Positions 26,124 to 35,185 of a DNA stretch of 64,000 bases are shown here, one piece after another. The stretch is from Lactifluus volemus (Eukaryota > Basidiomycota > Agaricomycetes > Russulales > Russulaceae). Position 1 is the first letter of the stretch, and the number at the start of each line of letters is the position of its first letter. Below the pieces are notes generated by a model that worked only from the letters and a program-made list of their open reading frames with translations, searched no databases and was not told the origin of the DNA. The stretch lies in assembly GCA_022376515.1 (NCBI GenBank), contig WTXI01000009.1:434001-498000 (forward strand), in the 5' to 3' direction. Made by a program: the position numbers and the translations under genes.

Positions 26124-28045
26124 TCATCCTTCGAGGGCTTCTCCTAGTCATTATTAAGCCATCATGACCCTGTAGCACGCAGAATTGAACTAGGATTACC
26201 TTCTCGCTTCTGACCCGCACTCGTCGTAGCTTGCGTGGGAGGTGGCACGATTCCAAAGTCCTGGCCCAGAGTGACACCACTAGCCACCACGCCAAGGACA
26301 TTATTAACTGGGGTGATAGGTCATTATTGATACGCAGAACTGAACCAAGCATAAATCGTACCATCGGAGGCGATATTATGAAAATTGAGACCCTGTAAAG
26401 CAACTGGGGGTAAGGTCGATAAGTAGGACAGCGCTTGCTGTACGTACACCAACTGAAGTTGCTAAGTCATCACAATCCTGTACGCAGAACTGAATAGGAC
26501 TTACATGCTCGCTTCTGACCCGCACTCAGACTCGCCGGAGGTGGCACGATTCCGAAGTCCTGGCCCAGAGTGACACCACTAGCCACCACGCCAAGGACAT
26601 TATTAACTGGGGTGATAGGTCATTATTGATACGCAGAACTGAACCAAGCATAGACCGTACCATCGGAGGCAATATTATGAAGATTGAGACCCTGTAAAGC
26701 AACTGGGGGTAAGGTCGATAAGTAGGACAGCGCTTGCTGTACGTACACCAACTGGAGTTGCTAAGTCATCACAATCCTGTACACAGAACTGAATAGGACT
26801 TACATGCTCGCTTCTGACCCGCACTCAGACTCGCCGGAGGTGACACGATTCCAAATTCCTGGCCCAGGGTGATACCATCACTCACCACGCCAAGGACATT
26901 ATTAACTGGGATGATAGGTCATTATTGATACACAGAACTGAACCAAGCATAAATCGTACCATCGGAGGCAATATTATGAAAATTGAGGCCCTGTAAAGCA
27001 ACTGGGGATAAGGTCGATAAGTAGGACAGCGCTTGCTGTACGTACACCAACTGAAGTTGCTAAGTCATCACAATCCTGTACACAGAATTGAATAGGACTT
27101 ACATGCTCGCTTCTGACCCGCACTCAGACTCGCCGGAGGTGTCACGATTCCAAATTCCTGGCCCAGAGTGATACCATCACTCACCACGCCAAGGACATTA
27201 TTAACTGGGGTGATAGGTCATTATTGATACACAGAACTGAACCAAGCATAAATCGTACCATCGGAGGCGATATTATGAAAATTGAGACCCTGTAAAGCAA
27301 CTGGGGTAAGGTCGATAAGTAGGACAGCGCTTGCTGTACGTACACCAACTGAAGTTGCTAAGTCATCACAATCCTGTACACAGAACTGAATAGGACTTAC
27401 ATGCTCGCTTCTGACCCGCACTCGGACTCGCCGGAGCCACGAGTCCAAAGGCATTGGCCAGAGATGCAACATCACCCACTATGCCAAAAACATTACCAGC
27501 TGGGGTGATAGGTCATTATCGATATGCAGAACTGAACGAAGCATAAACCGTACCATCGGAGGCAATTTGCTTAAAATTGAAGCCCTGTAAAGCAACTAGG
27601 GGTAAGGTCGATAAGTAGGACAGCGCTTGCTGTACGTACACCAACTGAAGTTGCTAAGTCATCACAATCTTGTTGCGCAGAACTGAACAGGACTTACGTG
27701 ATCGCTTCGTGCCACTAGTACTCTGACTTGACGGCCCTGCTCCGAAGGCCTGAGCAATATTTAAACCACCGTCCATCAAGCCGACCAGTTCACCATCTGG
27801 AGTTATCAAGTCATTATGACCCTGTACGCAGAACTGAACAAAACATAAATGGTACTTTGGTGAAGACCCCGATAGAGGCGCGGCCGGCGAGAGGCTGAGA
27901 AGTGAGTGAGGATGAGGTCGATAAGTAGAACAATGCTTGGTATACATACTGCATCACTCTCCACATCGCGGGGGACAGGAATGGCATTAATGGAGGAGGT
28001 TAATCCAAGGAAGAAGAGGGAAACGACGAGAGATTTGGAGAACAT
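26124..28045 (-). CDS. Secreted KR-repeat protein (Kex2-processed type), copy 1
   Basis: The protein starts MFSKSLVVSLFFLGLTSSINA, a clear signal peptide, followed by IPVPRDV. After a first unit ending SGTKRS come tandem units with the pattern TSVGGLNFHNIASD, NVLGVVSDGITLGQ, then a Pro/Ser stretch ending SAGQKR. KR sites occur at about 27700, 27410, 27110, 26810, 26510 and 26210, six in all. Each later unit is built from a 14-bp exon, a 31-bp exon and a ~100-bp exon separated by introns of about 43, 55 and 54 bp. KR is the cleavage site of the Golgi protease Kex2, so short secreted hydrophobic peptides are the likely product (inference). One G seems missing near 27855 in the second exon. The gene ends at 26124 after EALEG. 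Compared with copy 2 at 48963-50579 it lacks the second unit (GGDLGSLINVELGS) but has two more standard units. Confidence 0.75.
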
Positions 28046-28373
28046 CTTGACAGGTGAGAACGAGTAGTATGAATTGAAGGTAAGTTAGGAAGGACCAGCC
28101 CAATGGTACAGTACGACAGAAAGTAGGATGAGAGAGATAGAAAAGATAGAAAATTCGAGGAACCGGTCCTCTGAAGGTAGTAAAGAGAAAGAGGGAAGTG
28201 AAGAATAGCGAAAGAGTGACCTTGGGGGACGCTTTTATGCTGCAGATGTTGGACTCAATACATAATCGTTGCTGTGCGGAAACATTTTCTAATGTGTAAC
28301 CCGGCTTTGAAATTTGAATGATTGAAAGGCAGATCTTGTCTCCACGAGCGTTAGTCTGCTTGTGAACCCGCAA
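28046..28373 (-). promoter_or_regulatory. Promoter region of KR-repeat protein gene copy 1
   Basis: This 330-bp 5' flank is nearly identical, inverted, to 48661-48962. It contains a TATA-like CATAAAAG on the minus strand (about 28227-28234) and pyrimidine-rich blocks (CTTCACTTCCCTCTTTCTC-type) before the start codon. Conservation between arms suggests shared expression. Confidence 0.5.
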
Positions 28374-28830
28374 TCAAGGACCTGTCGATCCCTCGCCATG
28401 CGCTCGGCCAATGGGCCGTACCCCGTAATCAATCGCAAGTGCTAACCCGTCCAATGCAGCGATGGAGCAGAGAACAACTTTTGCGCGCACTGAGCCCGTA
28501 CTCGAAGGCGAATGCATAAGATTCTGTCGCTGCTGCTGCTGCTCCAGGCTCATGCACCCTCGGGGTGGCGGACAGTCAGTTTCCATTTGGAGAAGGGTGG
28601 CGATTGATGTGATGTGATTTAGATCTAGGTCGAAAGTGTCAAAAACCGAAGCGGTGCCGCTCATCCGAGCCGTCGTCAAAGCCATGGCACAACAGGCACA
28701 GGCAGATGTCTGAGAGATGGTCTATGGAGACGGAGAGGTGACTAACTCGTCATCAAGATTTTGAGAGGGATCCAGTGGGTGGCGAAAGAAGATATCAGGA
28801 AAAACCTCAACTGCTACAGTAATCTTTGAC
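28374..28830 (+). pseudogene. Relic of Sec2 gene 3' coding region (left arm)
   Basis: It resembles 23740-24110 of the Sec2 gene: GATCCCTCGCC, GGGCCGTACCCC, CGATGGAGCAG, CCCGTACTCGAAGGCGAATGCA and later GAAGCGGTGCCGC. Frames are broken, and a CTG trinucleotide tract (about 28531-28545) has expanded. It has no start and no coiled-coil part, so it is non-functional as a GEF. Confidence 0.65.
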
Positions 28831-29039
28831 TAGCGTAGCGATAACTGAAGAATCCGCTCCTAGTGATCGCCTAAGACATGATGACGTACCATAACACGCA
28901 TCAACACGCCACTCGCTAGACATTTCCTCGACTAAAAATCGGCTAAAATGTAGCTAACTTAGCACTGCATACAGTACAGTAAATGTCTTTATCAACAAAT
29001 CATTTATTTCTCGGCTAATTAAGTGGCAGAACAAGCAGT
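28831..29039. other. Short spacer
   Basis: No gene is recognised. It contains AT-rich sequence and a TACAGTACAGTAAATG stretch. Confidence 0.4.
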
Positions 29040-29810
29040 ACGCACCATGGGGCTTGCAGAGACTCCGTCGAGCTTGGCTTGAGAATGCTATAGACAAAAT
29101 TATGGGGAAGGAGCCAGTATTCAGAAAACAAGGCGGTTGCCAAGGTGGGACCTATGTATGTCCCATTACTCACCACGATTTCGATCGTCATGTACAGTAC
29201 GGGTATTTCGGGTGGACATCGTGTTGTTCAGTGGCGAGGATCAGCTCGGCCACGGGGCCCTATTTCCAATAAATGAATGAGCCAAAAAATCCCTAGGGCT
29301 GAATGAAAAGCCTACTAGGTTATGATGACCCTCGTGGGAATTGCGATTCAGTGGCCGAGTGGCGGTACTGTATCCGAACCTACCCCTCACTTGTCGGTTA
29401 TCACCTACCTATTCATGGCAATCAGGCACCCCAAGTTACTGACACACACCATCACAATGCAGTAAACGTGGGTCGGAAAAACGTTTTTCTACAGTATCAC
29501 ATTGTGAAAATCCGAATCAATTCAAATCGTTGCAGTAATCAGATTTCGGGATTTTTGAGCCGACCGAGTTGGATAATTGGATATTGTGAAGCAGCGAATA
29601 TCACACCCACCTCTGTCGTCAGTGTCTGCCGTACATCTCCCATGTCTCTATGACAGCGCCCACAGCATTTTCGCCACCGGTAGTTAGATTGTGCCCCTGC
29701 GTTGCAGAGAAGGTGTGAGATAGAATGGAATGAATCATCTGGCGCATCCAATGAGGTGATGGTAAAGAACGGTTCCGAGAGTCCGGAACGCTATCACTTG
29801 CCCGATCGTA
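29040..29810. pseudogene. Scrambled intradiol dioxygenase relic (left arm)
   Basis: Bases 29050-29110 read on the plus strand like the C-terminal end of the dioxygenase (LQRLRRAWLENAIDKIM). From about 29150 the similarity continues on the minus strand (exon 7, CCACGATTTCGATCGTCATG and GGCCCTATTTCC; then exon 6 and exon 5/4 traces to about 29810, ATCTGGCGCATCC). The gene is therefore internally inverted as well as broken. The same inversion is present in the right arm at 47580-47900, so it predates the arm duplication. Confidence 0.65.
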
Positions 29811-30479
29811 GCTGTACGTAGTGACAGTTGAATATTCCGACCGCTGGGAGTTCCTCCATCAATCTGCCTCAGGCTTTTAGCCTCTCCGGCGACGGTTTCT
29901 GCACAACTATCTGCACGCATAGCACCCGTGGGCATGTCATTGATGTCTCTGAGGCTGTGACACAAGTATGAGACGTTCAAGTTGCCAGCGTCAAGAAACC
30001 TGAGCAAGCTTAGACAACCAACGTAGGCGGCCCCGCCTGCGAAGGACCACTGGTAGGAATGTCCTCATATTCTTACTACCGTAGTAGTTTCAAGTTGTTA
30101 AGTTGACTTGACCCAACCCGCATTTCTGGCGCAAAGTAATGGGCCGCCGATTCGAAAGCTTGTGGGTATAAGCAGAGCTCATGTGACAACGAATCAGCAG
30201 CCATGTGTGCGGCTGCAGAAAATACTTCCACGTCAGGATACAGACCACGAGGAAGCATACAATAATAACAGGAGAGGTTGCCTGGTACCTGCCTCAGGCT
30301 GGCTCTCCGTCCAATTACCTCGAGTCCACTTTCGGGTTCGTTGACAAGCTGTTACAGATGCTCCCCGCGCCCGATCACGCAGCCAGTTCACAATTCTAGA
30401 CATATATACCGATCCGTATCGGTAGGAACAGGGTCTTGAGCACGTTGTACGCAAGTACAAGCATAACTTAGAAGCCTTC
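29811..30479. other. Spacer, no gene recognised
   Basis: Several short ORFs occur on both strands without motifs. The region is flanked by dioxygenase and Sec2 relics and may be worn remains of the same module. Confidence 0.4.
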
Positions 30480-31200
30480 CTGCAGTCATGTTTTGTGACG
30501 TCTCCCTGATTCCCCCCATTCCCTGGCTCCGGAGGGCGCGAATGCATTAGATTGAGCAGCCCAACTTTCACCAATGTAGCGATAGAGGAGACGTAATCCC
30601 GCGCCGACCAAGCTGAGTGTCAGGAGGCGCTTAAGTTTGAGAGTGGCGGGCCTTGTCTGTGTTTGACGAATGAGAGGGTGAGGACAGGTGAACTGAGGTG
30701 ACATGGATAGAACGGAAGGGGAAAAATGCGGTTACGTTTCCACGAGCGCTAGGCTGGCTGTGAAACCCGGACCCGCGGATTGCGGTAATCAAACTTGTAG
30801 AAGAGAACGCGCCCGAGACAGCGACTCGGTTGGAATACTTCCAATAATGGAACACCAGATAACAACTAACTTAGATTGCGAGTACTTGAAGCCCTGCTTA
30901 CCAAAAGAAAAAAGGGGGAATGATGCTACAGGACCGTGGCGCCGCTGTTGTTAGTGTTCCCAGGGCTGTGGATTTGATGGGGGTGGCGGATAGTTCCATC
31001 AAAGCTCTTGTCCATCAAATCTGCCACAAGGAGGCAGAGATGAGACGGAGCCGCGGGCCGCGAACTTGTGTTATATCGAAGAACATCCTGAAGATGAAAA
31101 TCCTCGATGAAGAGAAGCCAAGAACCTGGATTTGCGCCGGAAAGGGAGCGTGCCGCCTGTCGGGGTGACGGACGTGGGAAGTGGTGTTACTGAATTGGCA
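30480..31200 (+). pseudogene. Second relic of Sec2 gene 3' end
   Basis: Fragments resemble the Sec2 3' coding sequence: GGCGCGAATGCATTAGATT near 30536, and GAAGAGAAGCCAAGAACCTGGATTTGCGCCGG (31110-31141), which matches the Sec2 end near 24358-24380. A following GGTGACGGACGTGGGAAG matches GGTGACGGGACGTGGGAGG at about 24400. Frames are broken. Confidence 0.5.
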
Positions 31201-31549
31201 CGGCCTGGCAGCGATGGTGACCGACAATATATTGTCGCGTTCTTTATCCGCATGCCTCGCCCACGGCTTTATCACACAATCAGTGAATTAAAGGCTGCAA
31301 ACCGTGCCAAAAGCCTCAAGTCTACAATAAGTAAAACCCTTTTTTTTCACCTTTTTTTTTTTTCTTCTAACTATTCTCAAAGAAACCGTGAGGCCATTAA
31401 TGCAAAGAGACGAGAGCTACATTTGCGCAAACGCAGGGAGGAGGCTGGTACTAGTACTGAAAGTGCAGAGAATTCTCGGTATGTCATTCACCTGAAAACG
31501 ACGCTTTTGACTCTAAAGAACTGGTACTAGTAAACTGTCAGAGGCTACT
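31201..31549 (+). other. Possible upstream exon remnant and spacer
   Basis: A plus-strand basic stretch at about 31382-31480 reads RNREAINAKRRELHLRKRRE and is preceded by a polypyrimidine run and CTCAAAG that could be an acceptor. It may be an upstream exon of the coiled-coil gene at 31559 or a fragment; the linkage is not proven. Confidence 0.3.
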
Positions 31550-31558
31550 GTGTCCATA

Positions 31559-32002
31559 ATGGACGTCCCACGGATCATGGACGTGCTCAACGTTCATACA
31601 ACTACTCTCGTCAGAATGACAGGGTCTTCACCCACTCTTTACATCAAACGGGTATTTGGCGAGGTCCTCGACGGCCTCCGGTCTTGCAAAGAGGATGAGG
31701 ATATCCTGCAAGTCCTTGCCAAACTGCGGCGGCGCATTGAAAAGTTGAACAAGTTACGTGACCAAGTCGTACATCTGGAACGTGATTTACTATCGCTGGA
31801 TGAGTTTGGGGAGGAGGTAGCGATCGTCCAAAATACTGTGCGTCGAATATCCCACATCATCTCTTGTTTGGAAGATTTGTCGCGGCAGAGTTCAGTGGGA
31901 TCAGAGGAATCACGGAGCGCGTACTATGATGATTCCGGTTTGCTTCCCAGCCGGAGCCTGAGGAGGTACAGTAGTCACGGTACAGTTACATTTCCGTCTT
32001 AA
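31559..32002 (+). CDS. Hypothetical coiled-coil protein
   Basis: The frame encodes about 147 residues from an ATG at 31559 (MDVPRIMDVLNVHTTTLVRM). Residues 45-100 are strongly helical and heptad-like (LAKLRRRIEKLNKLRDQVVH, then LERDLLSLDEF), followed by a Ser-rich tail (SRSLRRYSSHGTVTFPS). No enzymatic or DNA-binding motif is visible. It could be a small intact gene or the last exon of a longer one whose upstream exon is the basic stretch at about 31382-31480. It stands alone between a Sec2 relic and the intact dioxygenase. Function unknown. Confidence 0.45.
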   Translation: MDVPRIMDVLNVHTTTLVRMTGSSPTLYIKRVFGEVLDGLRSCKEDEDILQVLAKLRRRIEKLNKLRDQVVHLERDLLSLDEFGEEVAIVQNTVRRISHIISCLEDLSRQSSVGSEESRSAYYDDSGLLPSRSLRRYSSHGTVTFPS

Positions 32003-32331
32003 AGTTACAACATGGTTCCAACGCTGAGTACTTATCCATCCACCGCCACCGCCTCAAAAACAGGGATTGTAACGTCGAGCCATTTTAGTCCTCTTGTGGG
32101 TTTTCCAAGCCGTGATATTTTTGGAGCGTGGCGGCGATCATAATCTAATGATCATTGATCATCGATCATGTGGGGATTAATCACTACTCGATGATGCCTC
32201 CGACTTTTCTTATTTTCCGAGTTCATACAAGTTATAGTCGTGAAGTAGCAGGACTGAAGCCCTTTGTCTTCCCGTAGATTATAAGTTCGTATGACCTCGA
32301 TGCGATACAGTATATTGATCGTTTACACTTT
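32003..32331. other. Spacer 3' of the dioxygenase
   Basis: The part from about 32180 (TTTTCTTATTTTCCGAGTTC to GATTATAAGTTCGTATG, 32280) resembles the Sec2-dioxygenase intergenic DNA at 24580-24680. A small palindromic AATGATCATTGATCATCGATCATG stretch lies at about 32147-32170. No gene is seen. Confidence 0.45.
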
Positions 32332-33960
32332 TTAGTACATTTGGAGGAAGATATTGTCCATAGCATTCTCAAGCAGAGCTTGACGGTGTCTCTGCAACCC
32401 CGTGGCACGTGCCGCTGCCCATTCTGCCTCCCTCAGGAGGGTAAAATCATACTTGAGCAATTTGAACTTGGTGCCCTTGGGGAAGCCTCGCTTGCGCGCC
32501 TCTGCTTCGTCATCAACTTCCGTAAGGTTCTGCATTGAAAAGGAAGTTCGGCTTTCAAAAGAAATGAAAAGCGGGAAGCCATTACTCACCACGACCAAGG
32601 ATTTCTTCACGCCAAAGACGACGTCGCTTGAGAGGTAGATATCACCTTCTGGGTACAATGCCGTCGTAAGCTTGCGGAATCCAGGGGCAACGATCATCAT
32701 GTGCAGGTGGTTCGGGCGGACATTGTGTCGTTTGAGAGCAATGAGCAACTCAGAAACGGGGCCCTAATTCCACAGATGAATGAGCAAAAAAAAATCAAAA
32801 AAAATAATCACTTGAATGAAAAGCCTATGGCGTCGACGTACATCGTTGGGAATTGGATAGGCAACGGGTACGACGGCACGGTATCCGAACCTACCCTCGT
32901 TGTCTGTTCTCACCCGACCACGACAATCAGGCACGACGCGGTCATCGTACTGAGTATCGTAGTAACCTGGGGCGGCAAGCCGAAGCCGCAAGAAAGACGT
33001 TGCATCAGGAGGGTAAAAATTGACACACATCGCCACCGCGGGGGCATCATTTCTGTTTCGGGATTTTGTTTTACCCGACTGAGTCGGATGATTGGGATAT
33101 TGTGAAATGCCCCCCCCCCCCCCGAGCGATCGAAGCGCGAATATCACAGCTGACTCACCTCTGTCGTCCGTCTCCCACGTCTCTATGACTGCGTCCGGGA
33201 CTCCATCACCACCGGTAGTGAGCACGCGTCCCTCGACGTACAAGTACTCTCCCTTCCCCTCTGAAGCGATCGATTCACCAAACGGGACTGTTAGGGATGA
33301 ATGGCAGAGACAAAGTGAGAGAGGGGAAAGGGCATTCGAATTCGAAGGAAAGGACGAACCATCTGGCGCATCCGAGGTGAAGAACGGGCCCAGCACGCTG
33401 CTATCGGTCGCTTGCCCGATCGTAGGGTTGTTGAGCGCATCTACGAACGCCGACACGCCGAGTACGTCAGAGAGGAGAATGAACTCTTGGCGGAGGGGAG
33501 TGCAGGTTTGGCCTGTGCGCGTGAGGAACTGGATGGCGGTCATCCATTCTTCCGTGGTGATACTACAGACAAACATTACATTAACGTGGCTCGGTCTAGA
33601 ATGTGAGGAGAAAACAGCGCACTTGGTCTCGGAAATAAACTCGTGGAGTTTGCTTATGAGATTCTTGAAGATGAACCTCGTTCGTCTGTCCTCCCCCGCA
33701 GTGCCTCAACATAAACAGAAAAAAAAAAGTCCATCGGATAGATGGTACGTACGGGTTTGGGGCAAGTTCAGTAAGCTTGATAGCATTGGCTGTGACGTCC
33801 TCTGGCTTGGCTGGGTACTGAGAGCGCGAAGAGTGATCGCGGGTAACGATATGATAAGCAGAGCCATTTTCCGACCCATTCAATATCCCCTTACCGGAAG
33901 ATCCAAATCTGGAACACTGACGCCATTTGACACTGCAGCGTGTACCTCTGGTGGAGACAT
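32332..33960 (-). CDS. Intradiol ring-cleavage dioxygenase (hydroxyquinol/catechol 1,2-dioxygenase type)
   Basis: The enzyme would open a 1,2-dihydroxylated aromatic ring between the hydroxyls with Fe(III), as in degradation of lignin-derived aromatics. Eight exons can be placed: 33895-33960, 33753-33817, 33623-33685, 33360-33562, 33159-33287, 32842-32966, 32590-32763 and 32332-32529, together 341 codons in one frame. The N-terminal helical domain reads TTEEWMTAIQFLTRTGQTC, then RQEFILLSDVLGVSAFVDA and STVL-like SSVLGPFF. The catalytic domain contains GRVLTTGGDGVPDAVIETWETD, tyrosines in GYYDTQY and AYPIPND, and the His pair in RPNHLHMMIV, the expected Tyr-Tyr-His-His iron set. The tail (LTEVDDEAEARKRGFPKG) is typical of fungal members. 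It is the only intact copy of a gene that appears as four relics in the window. No signal peptide is seen, so it should be cytosolic. Confidence 0.88.
33110..33123. repeat. Poly-C tract in dioxygenase intron
   Basis: A run of 14 consecutive C lies in the intron between exons 5 and 6 of the dioxygenase gene. Its length is likely unreliable or polymorphic. Confidence 0.9.
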
Positions 33961-34224
33961 TTCGCGACAAGTGGATTGTGAGCGACGGTGAGATTGAAAA
34001 GTGGCGAGACCCTCAATGACGGGGCGGAAACTCGGAACTTATAGGTTACGAAAACCGGATCTTGAGGTTACACGGCGGCGTTTGTCCTTCATCCGGTGGC
34101 CCACACGCCCTGGGGCCTGCAGATGATGGTGCAGAGTGCACGATGAGGTACAGGAGTAGTTGGTAGTTCAAATAAAATGAATGAACGATTATGAACACAG
34201 TGATAGCTACTAATGTAATGTATA

Positions 34225-34794
34225 TCACGCTACACGAAGGTGACGAGAAGACCCTAGACGTCAAATTATCAAGTGATTAGATACTGTAGCAGAGTACAAT
34301 TCTAGTAAGACTTACAGTTCCGCTTTGTCGCTTTCTTCTTGTCGGCCTTCTTGTTCTTGTTGGCTTTCTTGTTGGCCTTATCTTTCGCATTGGCCTTCTT
34401 GTCATTCGCTGCGGCGAGCGATGCTCCCTTCGCTTGATTATCCGCATTTTGGACTTTCTTGTTACTAGCTTTCTTCCCGCCCTTCTTGTTCTTGTCCTTC
34501 TTAGCAGCCCCTTTTTTGTTCGCGCGAGCTCGGTTGCATTCTCAGCCCTCTTCATCCCTTTGCAGCACCATTTCGAACAGCAAAGGATTCTGGAACAGCA
34601 TTATGACGGCTCGCGATATCGGGGGTGAGCGGGTAGTGAGAAGCTACGAAGCGAATGAGGATAAGGTCGACAAGTAGAACCGCGCTTGATGTACATACAG
34701 CATCGCTCCGAACGTCCTGGGGGGCAGGAATGGCATTGATGGAGGAGGTTAAGGCGAGGAAGTAGAGGGAAACGATGAAGGCCTTGGACAGCAT
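34225..34794 (-). CDS. Secreted Lys-rich paralogue sharing the KR-repeat protein leader
   Basis: The first exon (34699-34794) encodes MLSKAFIVSLYFLALTSSIN followed by AIPAPQDVRSDA, clearly homologous to the leader exon of the two KR-repeat genes, and ends at the same splice position (GTATGTAC). The downstream body differs: a Lys/Ala/Asn-rich tract (KKDKNKKGGKKASNKK, then AKDKANKKANKNKKADKKK) ending ATKRN at about 34317. To connect leader and tract, two or three single-base additions in homopolymers (CCCCC near 34632, GGG near 34556, AAAAAA near 34512) are needed; as written there is a stop near 34540. The end is either a TAG at 34302 or, with a last intron, a TGA near 34225. Only one KR site is present. 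It lies 5' of the intact dioxygenase, as in the other modules. Function unknown. Confidence 0.5.
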
Positions 34795-35185
34795 TTGACA
34801 AGCGATAGGAAGTGTAAAAAGGGAGGACCAGCCTAGTGGTGGGGTAGAAGGTGGCAAGAGAGAGCAAGAAAGATAGAGAGTTGGAGGAACCGGTCCTCTG
34901 AGGGTGGAAAAGAATCGAGAATAGAGCAAGAAGGACATTAGAGAGGAGGCTTTTAAGGAGCGAGTGTGTGACACAAGCCACAAGCATCGCTGTGGAAACG
35001 AGGTTAAGAAGAATAAAAGAAGAAAGGAGGGACACGATCATTGTACTGTACCGTATGTACGCGAGCAAAGGCGTGGTTTGTGGTCTAATAATAGAAATAC
35101 GGTTCATCAATCATCACGTGATGAAAGCGTTCCGCCCCGCCGCTGCCGACTCTTTCATAGGCTTTTTCTCCAACTGCGTTCCTCA
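34795..35185. promoter_or_regulatory. Divergent promoter between Lys-rich secreted gene and SCI1-like gene
   Basis: The left half resembles the promoters of the KR-repeat genes (GGTAAGGA-type pyrimidine blocks and ACCGGTCCTCTGAGGGTGG at about 34889-34907, compare ACCGGTCCTCTGAAGGTAG at 28162), with CTTTTAAGG at 34950 as a weak TATA-like site. The right half serves the SCI1-like gene and shows no obvious TATA. Confidence 0.45.

Larger units (their letters stand above)
25480..29440. repeat. Left arm of a large imperfect inverted repeat
   Basis: This arm matches the reverse complement of about 47440-51200. Anchor pairs are ACCCTCAGGCTTATCGCCCC at 25512 against its reverse at about 51130; CGAAGACCGGATCTAGAGGC at 25813 against about 50860; the repeat-protein gene; the Sec2 relic with its CTGCTGCTGCTGCT tract; and the scrambled dioxygenase relic. 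Identity is uneven: high in the repeat-protein promoter and introns, lower at the outer edge near 25.5 kb. The left arm is longer because its repeat-protein gene holds more units. Confidence 0.75.
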
